From: Clostridia bacterium
GTDB lineage: Bacteria; Bacillota; Clostridia; Christensenellales; Aristaeellaceae
DNA: 64,000 bases
Reading direction: 5' to 3'
NCBI GenBank assembly: GCA_017395065.1
Contig: JAFPWH010000068.1
Location: 1-64,000 of the forward strand
Below are positions 31,836 through 40,118 of this stretch, in pieces (the first letter of the stretch is position 1; each line of letters starts with the position of its first letter). The notes under the pieces are model-generated. The model did not search any database. It was not told the origin of the DNA and saw nothing but the letters and a program-made list of their open reading frames with translations. The position numbers were made by a program, and so were the translations under genes.

Positions 31836-33818
31836 ATGGCGATGGAAAAAATATGGTTCGGAGGCGACTACAATCCCGACCAGTGGGACGAAAAGACCGT
31901 ACTCGAGGATATGCGCCTGTTCAAAAAGGCACACATAAATCTGGTGACGCTGCCCGTGTTTTCCTGGGCGAAGCTCGAACCCCGCGAGGGAGAATACGAT
32001 TTCGGCTGGCTGGATAAGCTGATGGATCTCTTCGCACAAAACGGCCTCGGCGTAAACCTGGCCACGCCCACCGTCGCGCAGCCCGCGTGGATGAGCGCGA
32101 AGTATCCCGAAGTGCTGCCGGTGGACATCGCGGGGCGCAGGCGCAACCACGGCATGCGGGTGATGTTCTGCTACAACAGCCCCGTCTACAGGGAGCGCGC
32201 GGCCGCCATTGCAGGCGCCTTGGCAAAGCGGTACGCGGGCCATCCGGCGCTGAAGCTGTGGCACGTGGCCAACGAATACGGCACATATTGCTATTGCCCG
32301 ATCTGCCGAAGCAAATTCATTCTCTGGCTCAAAAACCGCTACGGTACGCTTGAGAAGCTCAACGAGCGCTGGTATACCTCCTTCTGGGGGCGCACGCTCA
32401 CCGACTGGGAGGAGATCAACCTGCCCAGCGAGCTCAACGACGACTACCGCTTTAATCCCACCATCCAGCTCGATTACATGCGCTTCGTGACCGACTCGAC
32501 CGCCGACTGCTTCACCAACGAGTACGACGCCATACGCCGCTTCAGCGACAAGCCCATCCAGACCAACATGTCCGGCTATATAAAGAAGCTCGACCAGTTC
32601 GTCATGGCCGCCCGCATGGACGTCGTGGGCTGGGACAATTACCCTTCTCCCCTGCACGATAAATCCCTCGTCGCGCTCAAGCACGACATCATGCGCGGTC
32701 TCAAGGGCGGACAGAGCTTTCTTCTGGCAGAGCAAAGCCCGAACCAGCAGAACTGGCAGCCCTACAACAGGCTCAAGCGCCCCGGGGAAGTAAGGATGCT
32801 AACCTATCAGGCGCTGGCGCACGGCGCGGACAGCTGCCTGTTTTTCCAACTGCGGCAGAGCCGCGCGGGGCAGGAAAAATTCCACGGCGCGGTGGTCGGC
32901 GTATCCGGCCGGGAGGACACGCGGGTATTTAAAGAAATGACGCAGCTTGGTGCGGAGCTCGAAAAGCTTTCGCCTGTGCTGCCGGGCATGAGAAGCAAGG
33001 CGGACGTGGGCATGCTGTTCGACTGGAACAACTGGTGGGCGCTGGAAAATTCGTCCGGGCCCAACCGGGACATCGACTATCTGGACTGCGTGAACCAATA
33101 TTACAGGGCGTTTTACGAAAAGAACATCGCCGTGGACGTACTGTCCTGCAAGAGCAGTTTCGAAGGTTACAGAGTGATCGTGCTGCCCATGCTGTACATG
33201 TTCCGGGGCGATCTCAAAGACAGGCTGGAAGCCTACGTCAAAGGCGGCGGCACGCTGATCGCGACGGCGATGAGCGGCCTCGTGGACGAAAACGACCAGC
33301 TGCCCGCGCAGGACTATCCCGCTTATCTGAGAGACGTGCTGGGCCTTCGGATAGAGGAGACCGACGCGCTGCTCAAGGACAGGGAAAACGCGATCGAGCT
33401 GGACGGCAAAGAATATTCCTGCCGTCTGGTGTGCGACGTCGTTCACACCGAAGGCGCAAAGACGCTGGGGCGTTTCACGGGTGAATTCTACGCCGGAAGC
33501 CCCGCGGTCACGCTGAACGAATACGGGCGCGGCAGGGCGTACTACGTCGCTTCGCAGCCCGAACAGGCGCTTTTGTCGCATCTGATCGACGGCCTGGGGC
33601 TTAAGCCCGTACTGGACTATACGGGGGAAATGGAGATCACGCGGCGCGAAAACGGGGAAAGAATCGTCTTCTTCGCGCTCAATCACGGCAAAAGCGACGC
33701 CGAAGTGCGGCTGGGAGGCGGAGAATTTACGAATCTTCTGACCGGCGAACGCGTGCGCGGCGAAGCCACTGTAAAGCCCAACGATGTCGGCGTTTTCACG
33801 GCCCGAAAGGAGGACTGA
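31836..33818 (+). CDS. GH42 beta-galactosidase
   Basis: 660 aa from ATG 31836, preceded by GGAGGT at 7 bases; the earlier GTG frame start lies on that site. The TIM barrel starts FGGDYNPDQW and has LKLWHVANEYG (acid/base Glu in N-E-Y) and FLLAEQSPNQQNW (nucleophile Glu). Cys pairs near CYCPIC fit the structural zinc site of the family. The trimerisation and C-terminal beta domains follow. No signal peptide, so it acts on imported beta-galactosides. The first gene of a plus-strand unit with the UroD-family and LarA genes. Confidence 0.93.
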   Translation: MAMEKIWFGGDYNPDQWDEKTVLEDMRLFKKAHINLVTLPVFSWAKLEPREGEYDFGWLDKLMDLFAQNGLGVNLATPTVAQPAWMSAKYPEVLPVDIAGRRRNHGMRVMFCYNSPVYRERAAAIAGALAKRYAGHPALKLWHVANEYGTYCYCPICRSKFILWLKNRYGTLEKLNERWYTSFWGRTLTDWEEINLPSELNDDYRFNPTIQLDYMRFVTDSTADCFTNEYDAIRRFSDKPIQTNMSGYIKKLDQFVMAARMDVVGWDNYPSPLHDKSLVALKHDIMRGLKGGQSFLLAEQSPNQQNWQPYNRLKRPGEVRMLTYQALAHGADSCLFFQLRQSRAGQEKFHGAVVGVSGREDTRVFKEMTQLGAELEKLSPVLPGMRSKADVGMLFDWNNWWALENSSGPNRDIDYLDCVNQYYRAFYEKNIAVDVLSCKSSFEGYRVIVLPMLYMFRGDLKDRLEAYVKGGGTLIATAMSGLVDENDQLPAQDYPAYLRDVLGLRIEETDALLKDRENAIELDGKEYSCRLVCDVVHTEGAKTLGRFTGEFYAGSPAVTLNEYGRGRAYYVASQPEQALLSHLIDGLGLKPVLDYTGEMEITRRENGERIVFFALNHGKSDAEVRLGGGEFTNLLTGERVRGEATVKPNDVGVFTARKED

Positions 33819-33819
33819 C

Positions 33820-34863
33820 ATGACCTCAAAGGAAAGGTTCCTTGCAACCCTTGAGCGCAGAACTGTGGACAGGCCCGCCTGCTGGGTGGGCATGCCCGAT
33901 CCGAAGAGCCTGCCCGCGCTGTTCGAATACTACGGCGCAAAAGACATGGCCGGCTTCAAGGCCGCGCTGGACGACGACGTATACCCCATCGAGCCGCCCT
34001 ACGAGAGCGAGACCGCGAGCGCCATCTACGCGGCGTTCGACTGGTATAAGCGCGGCAACGTGGACAAGGTCAACCGCACGCTGACGACGCCCGGCTTCTT
34101 TGCCGACAGCGAGGACGCAAGCGAGGTGGACGAATTCGACTGGCCCGAGCCCGAAAAATACATGGACGCCGAAGAGATGGAGAAACGTTTTTCCGCCCTT
34201 CCCAAAGACAAGGCCAGCGTGGGCATGGTCTGGAGCGCGCATTTTCAGGATACCTGCGCGGCCTTCGGCATGAACAACTGCTTTATGAACATGATCGACA
34301 ATCCCGGGCTCGTGCACGCGGTGAACGAGCGCATCGTGGATTTTTATCTGAAGGCCAACGAGATTTTCTATAAAGCCGCAAAGGGACGGCTCGACAGCGT
34401 GATCATCGGAAACGACATGGGCACGCAGCGGGGGCTTATGCTCTCGCCGGAGCTGATCGGGGAATTCGTGCTGCCCGGCTGTAAGCTTTTGACAAATCAG
34501 GCGCACGCGTACGGGATCAAGGTGATCTATCACTCCTGCGGCTCGATCGTCCCGATCATAGACATGCTTACGGACGCGGGCGTGGACGCGATCCACCCCA
34601 TACAGGCAAAGGCCGCCGGCATGAAGGCCGAGGAGCTGAAGGAGCGCTTCGGAAACGCGGTCTCCTTCGTGGGCGGCGTGGACACGCAGGAGCTTTTGGT
34701 CAAAGGCCCCGCCGAGGCGATCAGAAAACGCGTATTCGAGCTGAGGGAACTCTTCCCCACCGGGCTCGTGCTCTCGCCCAGCCACGAGGCCGTGCTGCCG
34801 GACATACCGCCCCGCCACATCGCGGCGATGTTCGAGGCAGCCAAAAGCGCGCTGACGGCGTAA
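33820..34863 (+). CDS. Uroporphyrinogen-decarboxylase-family protein (MtaA/CmuA-like)
   Basis: 347 aa from ATG 33820 with AAAGGAGG upstream and one base between it and the GH42 stop. The fold is seen in KERFLATLERRTVDRPACWVG, VGMVWSAHFQD, IIGNDMGTQRGLMLSPEL, IYHSCGSIVPIIDML (His-Cys of the zinc-binding methyltransferase branch) and VSFVGGVDTQELLVKG. The heme-pathway Arg/Asp pattern is not obvious, so a corrinoid-type methyltransfer or demethylation role is more likely than porphyrin synthesis. O-methylated sugars are one possible substrate (inference). Confidence 0.83.
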   Translation: MTSKERFLATLERRTVDRPACWVGMPDPKSLPALFEYYGAKDMAGFKAALDDDVYPIEPPYESETASAIYAAFDWYKRGNVDKVNRTLTTPGFFADSEDASEVDEFDWPEPEKYMDAEEMEKRFSALPKDKASVGMVWSAHFQDTCAAFGMNNCFMNMIDNPGLVHAVNERIVDFYLKANEIFYKAAKGRLDSVIIGNDMGTQRGLMLSPELIGEFVLPGCKLLTNQAHAYGIKVIYHSCGSIVPIIDMLTDAGVDAIHPIQAKAAGMKAEELKERFGNAVSFVGGVDTQELLVKGPAEAIRKRVFELRELFPTGLVLSPSHEAVLPDIPPRHIAAMFEAAKSALTA

Positions 34864-34913
34864 GCGTCCGCACAGATTTCGCAGCAAAGAAGTTCTGAAG
34901 AAGAGGCTCATCC

Positions 34914-36185
34914 ATGAAGATCGAATTGCCCTACGGCAGGGAAAAGCTTGCGCTGGAAATCGAAGACGCGCGCGTTCGGGGCGTGCTGCGCTCCCGCATC
35001 GAGGAGTACGACCCGGGCGTGGGGCAGGAAGAGCTCGTCCGGCAGGCGCTGCAAAACCCCGTCGCGTCTGCGCCGCTTCGTGCGCTTGCGCGCGGGAAAA
35101 AGCGCGTGACGGTCATCGCCAGCGACCACACGCGGCCGGTGCCCAGCCGCATACTGATGCCCGCGCTCTTAAGCGAGATCCGCCGCGGGAACCCCGAAGC
35201 GGAGATCACGATCCTCATAGCGACCGGCTGCCACAGGAGCACGACACGGGAGGAGCTCAGGGAAAAATTCGGAGACGAGATCGCGCAGCGCGAAAACATC
35301 GTCGTGCACGACTGCGACGACGCTTCGGTGCTGACGCCGCTGGGCACGCTGCCCTCCGGCGGAGAGTGCCGTGTGAACCGCCTTGCCGCAAAGGCCGATC
35401 TGCTCGTTTCGGAGGGCTTCATTGAGCCGCACTTTTTCGCCGGCTTCTCCGGCGGGCGCAAATCCGTATTGCCCGGCGTCGCCGCGCGCGAGAGCGTGCT
35501 CGCGAACCACTGCGCGGAGTTCATCGCCGACCCGCGGGCGCGGGCGGGAAGCCTGAACGGGAACCCCATCCACCGCGACATGGTGTGGGCTGCCGAGAAA
35601 GCGGGGCTCAGATTCATACTGAACGTGGTTTTGAACGCCCAAAAGCATATCATCCACGCCGTCGCGGGCGATTTCGTAAAGGCGCACGAGGCCGGCTGCC
35701 GCTTTCTGGACGGGCAGTGCGGAGCCGCGCCCGCCCCGGTGGACATCGTCGTCACCACCAACGGCGGCTATCCGCTGGATCAGAACATCTATCAGGCGGT
35801 CAAGGGCATGACGGCGGCGGAGGCGACCGTAAACCACGGCGGCGTCATCGTGATGCTGGCAAAGTCAAACGACGGCCACGGCGGAGAAGCGTTCTGCCGC
35901 GAGCTCACCGCTTCTGATGACCCCGAACGGCTCATGGCCGGCATCCTCGCGCGCGGCCGCAGCGAGACGAAACCGGATCAGTGGCAGGCGCAGATCTTCC
36001 TGCGCGTCCTCAAGAAGGCGAAGATCGTCTATCTTTCGGACGCGGACGACAGCCTGGTCCGCAGCCTGCACATGCACCCCGTTCACACGCTGAGCGAAGC
36101 CATGGCGCGTGCGGACGAGCTGCTCGGGCGAAAGGGCGCCCCCGTGACCGTCATACCGGACGGCGTGAGCGTCATCGTGCGCTGA
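34914..36185 (+). CDS. larA: LarA-family nickel-dependent racemase/epimerase
   Basis: 423 aa. Conserved elements are VIASDHTRPVPS (D-H-T-R-P), LIATGCHRSTTREEL with the first catalytic His, VVHDCDD, and SEGFIEPHFFAGFSGGRKSVLPG, with the second His and the Lys that carries the nickel-pincer nucleotide. LarA relatives racemise lactate or epimerise other 2-hydroxy acids. No larB, larC or larE is present here, so the cofactor must come from elsewhere. The sugar operon context favours a sugar-acid substrate over lactate. Confidence 0.9.
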   Translation: MKIELPYGREKLALEIEDARVRGVLRSRIEEYDPGVGQEELVRQALQNPVASAPLRALARGKKRVTVIASDHTRPVPSRILMPALLSEIRRGNPEAEITILIATGCHRSTTREELREKFGDEIAQRENIVVHDCDDASVLTPLGTLPSGGECRVNRLAAKADLLVSEGFIEPHFFAGFSGGRKSVLPGVAARESVLANHCAEFIADPRARAGSLNGNPIHRDMVWAAEKAGLRFILNVVLNAQKHIIHAVAGDFVKAHEAGCRFLDGQCGAAPAPVDIVVTTNGGYPLDQNIYQAVKGMTAAEATVNHGGVIVMLAKSNDGHGGEAFCRELTASDDPERLMAGILARGRSETKPDQWQAQIFLRVLKKAKIVYLSDADDSLVRSLHMHPVHTLSEAMARADELLGRKGAPVTVIPDGVSVIVR

Positions 36186-36230
36186 AGCGCCCGCGGCCGC
36201 TTTTATGGAATGACAGAACGAACGAAAACG

Positions 36231-37199
36231 ATGAAGCTTTACTTCGCCCCCATGGAGGGCATCACCGACGGCGTCTACAGACGCGTCTTTCATGAATACT
36301 TCGGCGGCGCGGACAAGTACTTCGCGCCCTTTCTGAGTCCCTCGGGCGATTTTCGCATCACGCACCGCGAGAAGCGCCAGCTGCTGTGCGATCTGGGCGC
36401 GCCGTATACCGTCGTGCCGCAGCTGCTGGTGCGGGAAACCGAAACGCTCGCGCCCGCTTTTGAAAAGCTCGGCGGATTCGGTTTTACGGAAATAAACCTG
36501 AACCTCGGCTGTCCCTCGGGCACCGTGACCGCAAAGGGCAAGGGCGCGGGGCTGCTCAGGGACTTGGACGCCCTCAGGCGCCTGCTGGACGCGGCGTTCC
36601 GCCTGCGGGGAGACATGCGCCTGTCGGCCAAGACGCGCATCGGCTTTGCGTCCGCGGACGAGTGGCCGCGCATTTGGGGCGCGCTGAGGAGCTATCCCTT
36701 CGCGGAGCTCATCGTCCATCCGCGAACCCGCGAGGAATACTACCGCGGCGGCACGCACCCGGAAGCGATGGAAACGTGCGGGGACGCGCCGTTTCCGGTT
36801 TTTTACAACGGCGACGTGTTCTCCCCCGCAGACGCGCAGGCGCTCGAAGAGAAGCTCGGCTTTCTCAGCGGCTTCATGCTGGGGCGCGGGCTCGTGGCGA
36901 ACCCCTCTCTGGCGCTCGAATTGCGATTCGGCGAAGGTCTTCAGGCGCAAAAGCTCAAGGCCTTCCACGCCGCGCTCACATGCGCCTACGCGGAAGAAAT
37001 GCCCTTTCAGGGGCTCCACGGGCGCATGTGCGAGATCGTATCCTACATGAGCTGCTGCTTCGAAAACCCGAAAAAGGCGCTCAAAGCGATGCGCAAGGCC
37101 CGCGACGCGCGGGAGTATCTGGAGCGCTCGGAGCTGCTGTTCGACGGCTGTCCTCTGAAAGAAGAACCGTATTTCGACCCGTTGGGGCTGAAGGTTTAA
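36231..37199 (+). CDS. dus: tRNA-dihydrouridine synthase
   Basis: 322 aa from ATG 36231 (MKLYFAPMEGITDGVYRR); an in-frame ATG 21 bases earlier is possible and neither has a strong ribosome site. The FMN barrel shows FTEINLNLGCPSGTVTAKGKGAGLLRD, where the Cys after L-G is the catalytic acid, SAKTRIGF and ELIVHPRTREEYYRG, and FYNGDVFSPAD. It reduces uridine in the tRNA D-loop. A housekeeping gene that is probably unrelated to the sugar genes upstream. Confidence 0.92.
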   Translation: MKLYFAPMEGITDGVYRRVFHEYFGGADKYFAPFLSPSGDFRITHREKRQLLCDLGAPYTVVPQLLVRETETLAPAFEKLGGFGFTEINLNLGCPSGTVTAKGKGAGLLRDLDALRRLLDAAFRLRGDMRLSAKTRIGFASADEWPRIWGALRSYPFAELIVHPRTREEYYRGGTHPEAMETCGDAPFPVFYNGDVFSPADAQALEEKLGFLSGFMLGRGLVANPSLALELRFGEGLQAQKLKAFHAALTCAYAEEMPFQGLHGRMCEIVSYMSCCFENPKKALKAMRKARDAREYLERSELLFDGCPLKEEPYFDPLGLKV

Positions 37200-37246
37200 A
37201 AACGGCGCCCGCGGCTGAAGAAAGCCGCAAGGCGCCGTTTATTTCG
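37198..37246. terminator. Bidirectional terminator between dus and cyclophilin
   Basis: AAACGGCGCC (37200-37209) and GGCGCCGTTT (37231-37240) pair perfectly, with an inner GCGGCT/AGCCGC stem. A/T-runs on both flanks serve the two convergent genes. Confidence 0.85.
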
Positions 37247-37263
37247 TTTGGGACAGTATCTGC

Positions 37264-37968
37264 TTATTTGATCTTCTCCGCCTTGTATTCCACGCCGAAG
37301 GTCTCCACGCGTATGGATTTGATCACCTGCTCGGTCAGGGGCCTGTTCTGGGCGTTGGTGGGCGTGGAGGCGATGGCGTCCACGGTCTCCAGGCCGCTCG
37401 TTACGCGCCCGAAGGCCGCGTAGACGTTGTTGAGATGGGGCGAATCCTGATGGACGATGAAGAACTGGCTGCCCGCCGAATCGTACTGATTCGATCTGGC
37501 CATGGAGATCACGCCGCGTTCGTGGGCTATGTCGTTTTTCGTAAAGCCGTTCTTCGAAAATTCGCCCTTGATCGAGTAGCCGGGGCCGCCCGAGCCGGTG
37601 CCGGTGGGATCGCCGCCCTGAATCACGAAGTTCTTGATCACGCGGTGAAAGATCAGTCCGTCATAAAAGCCGCTGTTGGCGAGCTCCACGAAGTTGGCGA
37701 CGGTGTTTGGCGCCTTGTCAGGATACAGCTCCAGCACGATCTGCTTTCCGTCCTGCATGGTGATCGTTGCGACGGGGTTCTTGCCCTCGCCGTCCGTTTG
37801 CGCCGTTTGGGCAGCGGGGCTGTCGGCAGCTGCCTTGTCCTTATCGCTGTTTACCCAGATCCCGTGCCCCACGATAAAGCCCACGATCAGTACCAGCACC
37901 GCGGCGGCGACAGCGTAGATCACGATCTGCTTTTTGCGCTGGGCGCGGGTTTTGTATCTTGCTGACAT
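37264..37968 (-). CDS. Membrane-anchored cyclophilin-type peptidyl-prolyl isomerase
   Basis: 234 aa. A basic N-terminus (RYKTRAQRKKQ) is followed by a single hydrophobic anchor (about 13-33) and a linker. The cyclophilin domain has LIFHRVIKNFVIQGGDPTGTGSGGPGY (catalytic Arg in F-H-R, Q-G-G-D), FFIVHQDSPHLNNVYAAFGRV and the ending LTEQVIKSIRV. It catalyses proline isomerisation during folding at the outer face of the membrane. GGAGA precedes the ATG by 9 bases. Confidence 0.92.
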   Translation of the reverse strand: MSARYKTRAQRKKQIVIYAVAAAVLVLIVGFIVGHGIWVNSDKDKAAADSPAAQTAQTDGEGKNPVATITMQDGKQIVLELYPDKAPNTVANFVELANSGFYDGLIFHRVIKNFVIQGGDPTGTGSGGPGYSIKGEFSKNGFTKNDIAHERGVISMARSNQYDSAGSQFFIVHQDSPHLNNVYAAFGRVTSGLETVDAIASTPTNAQNRPLTEQVIKSIRVETFGVEYKAEKIK

Positions 37969-38026
37969 AGCTTAAATCTCCTTCCGGTTTTGCCGGATGC
38001 ACGATCCGTCATTTTCTGTGAAATCC

Positions 38027-38055
38027 ATTATAACGCAGGAGCCGCGAAAAATCCA
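38027..38055 (-). promoter_or_regulatory. Possible promoter of the cyclophilin gene
   Basis: TATAAT (38027-38032) with a weak TGGATT -35 (38050-38055) at 17 bases, about 60 bases before the ATG. The -35 overlaps the 3' end region of the next gene upstream. Confidence 0.4.
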
Positions 38056-38070
38056 GCGCGAAAACGCTTT

Positions 38071-38931
38071 TTAACGCAATTCTCCGCCCAGCACTGCCGT
38101 CTTTTTGGGGCTCGAACGGCGCTGCATGTCCGGATAGCGGCGCTCGATCGCCGCCAGGGCGATCTCCGCGTCCTCGTCGACCTCCTCGGGCGTATGCGCG
38201 CCGACCGTGACCATGTCGCAGGGGCGCAGCGTGGCAAAGGAGAAGGACAGCCCGACATAGGGCGAAACACGGCCCGCTGCCATCGGCTTTATGGACATGA
38301 CGGGCTTTTTCGCCTTTTCGATGATGGCGCGCACGCCCTCGACCTCCACCTGCATCAGGAACCCGGCGCAGTTGTAGATCTGTATGTAGGTCTGCACGTC
38401 GTAGCCGTTTTCGTCCGAATAGAGTATAAGCTCGGGCATGTGGGCCGAGAGCCCGGGCACCATGCCGTGCTGGCGTATCATGTCCAGATAGTCCGGCAAG
38501 CGGTCCATCGTGCCCTTGAGCTTGGAGACCAATTGCTCCGCCGAGCTGTGGTGGATCAGGCAGATCTCGCTGCCGTTGGCCGCGCACTCGGCGATCGTGG
38601 CCTCGGCGGAGGCGCGGGAAGCAGCGCTGTCTCCTACGTCGATGATAGGCGTATCGATCTTTATGATGTGCCTGCCCGTCGCCTGCTCCGCTTCGCGTAT
38701 GCCGTCCAAAAGCGCCGTATGCCCGCTGAAGGGCGCCATCATCGCGTCGATTCCCCAGCGCAGGTAAGCTTCGACCATCGCCCTGAAGGAGGCGGCGTCC
38801 CGGAAGCGGTGCGTGATCATGCGGTCCGCGGAGGCCGTGGTGTGGCTCCAGCCCAGCATCCAGTTCGTGCCCATCAGCATTCGGGGCAGGGAAATGTTTT
38901 CTACCATCGTTCTTGGAAACAAGTCAGACAT
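38071..38931 (-). CDS. Uncharacterised TIM-barrel-like protein, 286 aa
   Basis: The start is ATG 38931 (MSDLFPRTMVEN), 5 bases after GGAGGT; an earlier in-frame ATG lies before that site. Alternating strands and helices, with MMAPFSGHTALLDGI, HIIKIDTPIIDVGD, CLIHHSSAEQL, MVPGLSAHMPE and MSIKPMAAGRVSPYVGL, resemble an (alpha/beta)8 barrel of the aldo-keto-reductase or dihydrodipicolinate type; the late I-K-P-M-A-A-G-R strand recalls aldo-keto-like fold proteins. No family is assigned with confidence. It follows a Gfo/Idh/MocA gene in the same direction, so a shared sugar pathway is plausible. Confidence 0.75.
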   Translation of the reverse strand: MSDLFPRTMVENISLPRMLMGTNWMLGWSHTTASADRMITHRFRDAASFRAMVEAYLRWGIDAMMAPFSGHTALLDGIREAEQATGRHIIKIDTPIIDVGDSAASRASAEATIAECAANGSEICLIHHSSAEQLVSKLKGTMDRLPDYLDMIRQHGMVPGLSAHMPELILYSDENGYDVQTYIQIYNCAGFLMQVEVEGVRAIIEKAKKPVMSIKPMAAGRVSPYVGLSFSFATLRPCDMVTVGAHTPEEVDEDAEIALAAIERRYPDMQRRSSPKKTAVLGGELR

Positions 38932-39013
38932 ACAATACCTCCGATCCATGGTCGTGCGCGGGCATGCCCGCTGTCTTTTGCTTCATGATTTCGTCCCGTG
39001 TGCGAAGATGCGT

Positions 39014-39991
39014 TCAATCTGCCCTGAGCGTGGTCCTTTCGTCCGCCGCCCGGCGCGCCAGCAGGGATATGCGCGTGCTCTCGAGCGCGTCCCGCCCGAA
39101 GGCCTCCGCCCTGCCTGCCTCGACCGCGCGCACGAACTCCCCAAAGGGGTCGAGCTGCCCGGGCAGGGGGATCGCGCGGCGGGGCTCGTCGTTTTCCAGC
39201 CAGGCGACGCCGTCCTTTACTTCGATCATGCCTTCGGTGCCCGTCACGCGGATGCGGTCGTCGTCGTGGCGCGCGCCGCCCCGGGGTCGGAAATAATCTG
39301 CCGAAACCGTGGCGAAGACCTCGTTTTCCAGTTCCATCTGCATTACGGCGCTCATCTCCATGTCGCCGTGGCCGTGGTTGTCCCGGGCGCTTTGCAGCGC
39401 GGAAACGCGCAGGCAGCGCCCGCCCAGCGCGAGGCACCAGTCCAGCGCGTGGATCGCGACCCAGGGGATGATGCCGCCGTTTAGGCTGCGCTGCCTGAAA
39501 AAGTCCGGCCGGGAGCCGAATTTGTAGCTTTTCTGCGCGTGGATCAGGCGGATTTTGCCGATCTGACCGGCTTCGATCGCCTGTTTTACGCCCAGGAACC
39601 ACGCCGAACAGCGCAGGTTGAACATGCCGCCCAGCGCCTTGCCGCTTTTTTCCCAGACGTCCGTAAGCAGGGCAAGCTGCTCGGGCTCGGTCGCGAGCGG
39701 TTTTTCGCAGTAGACGTTCAGCCCCCTGTTCAGACACTCTGCGGACACTGCGGCGTGCCGGTCGTAGCGGGTGTCGACTTCGACGATGTCGAGGCGCTCT
39801 TTTTCGAGCATCGTGCGCCAATCCTCATAAAACGGGATGCCCCTTTGCGCGGATAGCGCGCGCAGGCCCCCGTCGCCCGTGCCGTCTTGGGAAGACGCGA
39901 CGGCGGCGATCGTACAGGTCTTTTCCTTATCCGCGCTCTCCGGCGCAAACAGGTAGTGCCCGGCGCAGCCGATGATGCCGACGCTGATCAT
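39014..39991 (-). CDS. Gfo/Idh/MocA family oxidoreductase
   Basis: 325 aa. The Rossmann start is SVGIIGCAGHYLFA, an unusual first loop (G-C-A-G-H) in place of G-x-G-x-x-G. The catalytic segment YCEKPLATEPEQLALL (E-K-P) and the domain-2 motif GGIIPWVAIHALDWCLAL (G-G-x...H-x-x-D) are kept. The altered dinucleotide loop may change cofactor choice. Faces the OYE-family operon across a 130-base gap, with its own promoter at 40033-40061. Confidence 0.87.
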   Translation of the reverse strand: MISVGIIGCAGHYLFAPESADKEKTCTIAAVASSQDGTGDGGLRALSAQRGIPFYEDWRTMLEKERLDIVEVDTRYDRHAAVSAECLNRGLNVYCEKPLATEPEQLALLTDVWEKSGKALGGMFNLRCSAWFLGVKQAIEAGQIGKIRLIHAQKSYKFGSRPDFFRQRSLNGGIIPWVAIHALDWCLALGGRCLRVSALQSARDNHGHGDMEMSAVMQMELENEVFATVSADYFRPRGGARHDDDRIRVTGTEGMIEVKDGVAWLENDEPRRAIPLPGQLDPFGEFVRAVEAGRAEAFGRDALESTRISLLARRAADERTTLRAD

Positions 39992-40032
39992 GACATTTTC
40001 CTCTCCTTGCGAATTGCATTTTTCCGTAAAAT

Positions 40033-40061
40033 ATGATAATATAAACGCACGACGAAATCAA
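40033..40061 (-). promoter_or_regulatory. Promoter of the leftward Gfo/Idh/MocA gene
   Basis: TTGATT (40056-40061), a 17-base spacer and TATCAT (40033-40038) on the minus strand, about 40 bases before the ATG. A plus-strand promoter for the facing operon is not clear in this 130-base gap. Confidence 0.5.
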
Positions 40062-40118
40062 GCCCCTGCAGCACAAAAAACACCTTGAATCCACTTGCTT
40101 GAAACGGAGGCGACGCAT

